DNA of 6,036 nt from Acidimicrobiaceae bacterium. Lineage in GTDB: Bacteria > Actinomycetota > Acidimicrobiia > Acidimicrobiales > RAAP-2. The notes below the pieces were generated by a model. It saw nothing but the letters and a program-made list of their open reading frames with translations, searched no databases and had not been told where the DNA came from. The translations under genes and the position numbers were made by a program. Location of the stretch: contig PMAL01000129.1 in the NCBI GenBank assembly GCA_003152555.1, forward strand, positions 36,670 to 42,705, given 5' to 3'. Below, one piece after another: positions 5,463-6,036 of this stretch (the stretch's first letter is position 1; the number at the start of each line of letters is the position of its first letter).

Positions 5463-6028
5463 GGCACGTTCCACAGTGCCATCCAACGCGAAAGGTCCTT
5501 CTCCATGGCGAGGTCGCCTTCAAGAAAAGAGCGGACCCGAAGTTCGAGCTCGTTGTCGCGCTGTTGGTTGCCGGTCGGGGCGAAGGGGTAGAAGGTTCCC
5601 TGTTTTATGAGGTAGACCATTCGAACGCTGCCCTCTCCCGGTGGCGTTTGTGGGACAAATCCGAAGACCGCGCACAACAGGCGCGGACCAAAACCGTGTT
5701 CGACCATCGTGGTGTTGGCGCTGTGGATACGTGTCACGAGGCTCGAGATATCGGCGTCATCGATTACCAACCACTTGAACCCCAAGTCGTCGGTGGTGAA
5801 CGTCACTTTGTTGTCGTTTTCTTGGAAGTTGAGCAGCTCTTTGAGGTCGTCGTCGGTGGCCAGTGTCGCCTCACCGCTGCCGGATTTAAAGCAGAGGCCG
5901 GCCTCTCCTGACGAGATCAGTTCGAGCTCAGTTTGCAACGTCAGCGCGGCGGTTGGCAGTGCGAAGAGATTGTCGAGTTGGGGGGCAACTTGCTTGGTCC
6001 GCCCAAACAGCGTGTCGCGAAGACCCAC
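5453..6028 (-). CDS. pspAB: PspA-associated protein PspAB-like
   Basis: This 191-residue protein matches, by memory, proteins annotated as PspAB, a partner of the PspA envelope-stress system in Actinobacteria and archaea; its biochemical role is not established. Conserved blocks are the N-terminal MGLRDTLFGRTK and LDNLFALPTAALTLQ (18-32), GFGPRLLCAVFGF (112-124), YLIKQGTFYPFAP (139-151) with QQRDNELELRV (155-165), and DLSRWMALW (178-186). No signal peptide or membrane helix is seen, so it should be cytosolic. The start is a GTG (6026-6028 on the plus strand, read in reverse) in a TAGTG context; no Shine-Dalgarno is visible in the 8 nt before it, and the frame stays open to the window edge, so a slightly longer protein cannot be excluded. 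No pspA, pspAA or htpX lies in the window; relatives often sit beside htpX. The 3' end overlaps the dehydratase gene. Confidence 0.82.
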   Translation of the reverse strand: MGLRDTLFGRTKQVAPQLDNLFALPTAALTLQTELELISSGEAGLCFKSGSGEATLATDDDLKELLNFQENDNKVTFTTDDLGFKWLVIDDADISSLVTRIHSANTTMVEHGFGPRLLCAVFGFVPQTPPGEGSVRMVYLIKQGTFYPFAPTGNQQRDNELELRVRSFLEGDLAMEKDLSRWMALWNVPVK

Positions 6029-6036
6029 TAGCCGTT

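Noticed and set aside
5414..5911. A 165-codon plus-strand open frame opposite the PspAB-like gene
   Set aside because: The minus strand encodes a protein with well-conserved family blocks over the same stretch; the plus-strand frame looks like its complement and has no credible start signal.

Overview
The window reads as a compact, moderately GC-rich (about 60 % by eye) actinobacterial chromosome segment. About 98 % of it is coding. The lineage rests on four families: a DUF2469 protein (Rv2901c type, essentially actinobacterial), an Rv1155-type F420-dependent PPOX-class protein, a PspAB-like protein of the actinobacterial/archaeal PspA network, and a protein resembling F420/flavin luciferase-like monooxygenases. 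The missing lepB/rnhB and general style would fit Acidimicrobiia, but that is only a guess. There is no mobile element, CRISPR array, tRNA or rRNA.

Layout. (1) Positions 1-2349, plus strand: a ribosome-maturation/tRNA-modification cluster. It holds the 3' part of rimM, then trmD (ATGA overlap), rplS, a DUF2469 gene 9 nt after rplS, and a short, apparently degenerate luciferase-like-fold protein 2 nt after that. (2) Positions 2352-2753, minus strand: a PPOX-class F420-dependent oxidoreductase, tail-to-tail with the previous gene (2-nt gap). (3) Positions 2754-2802: the only real intergenic region, a 49-bp divergent promoter region with recognisable -10-like boxes on both strands. (4) Positions 2803-5460, plus strand: nfo (endonuclease IV with a lysine-rich tail), fumC (class II fumarase, GTG start) and a pterin-4a-carbinolamine dehydratase-like gene that starts with TTG inside the fumC stop. 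(5) Positions 5453-6028, minus strand: a PspAB-like gene whose stop overlaps the dehydratase stop tail-to-tail.

How the genes fit together. The first block couples 30S maturation (RimM), tRNA m1G37 methylation (TrmD) and ribosomal protein bL19, as in most bacteria. DUF2469 travels with it across Actinobacteria. nfo, fumC and the dehydratase look co-transcribed from the 2754-2802 region but have no obvious shared pathway (base excision repair, TCA cycle, pterin recycling). The PspAB gene probably belongs to an envelope-stress unit whose other members lie beyond the right edge.

I do not see a clearly new multi-gene system. The items most worth a second look are the compact luciferase-like protein at 1861-2349, the rplS/DUF2469 junction without a Shine-Dalgarno sequence, the basic tail on Nfo, the altered signature motif of the dehydratase, and a context-dependent isoleucine codon bias across the window.
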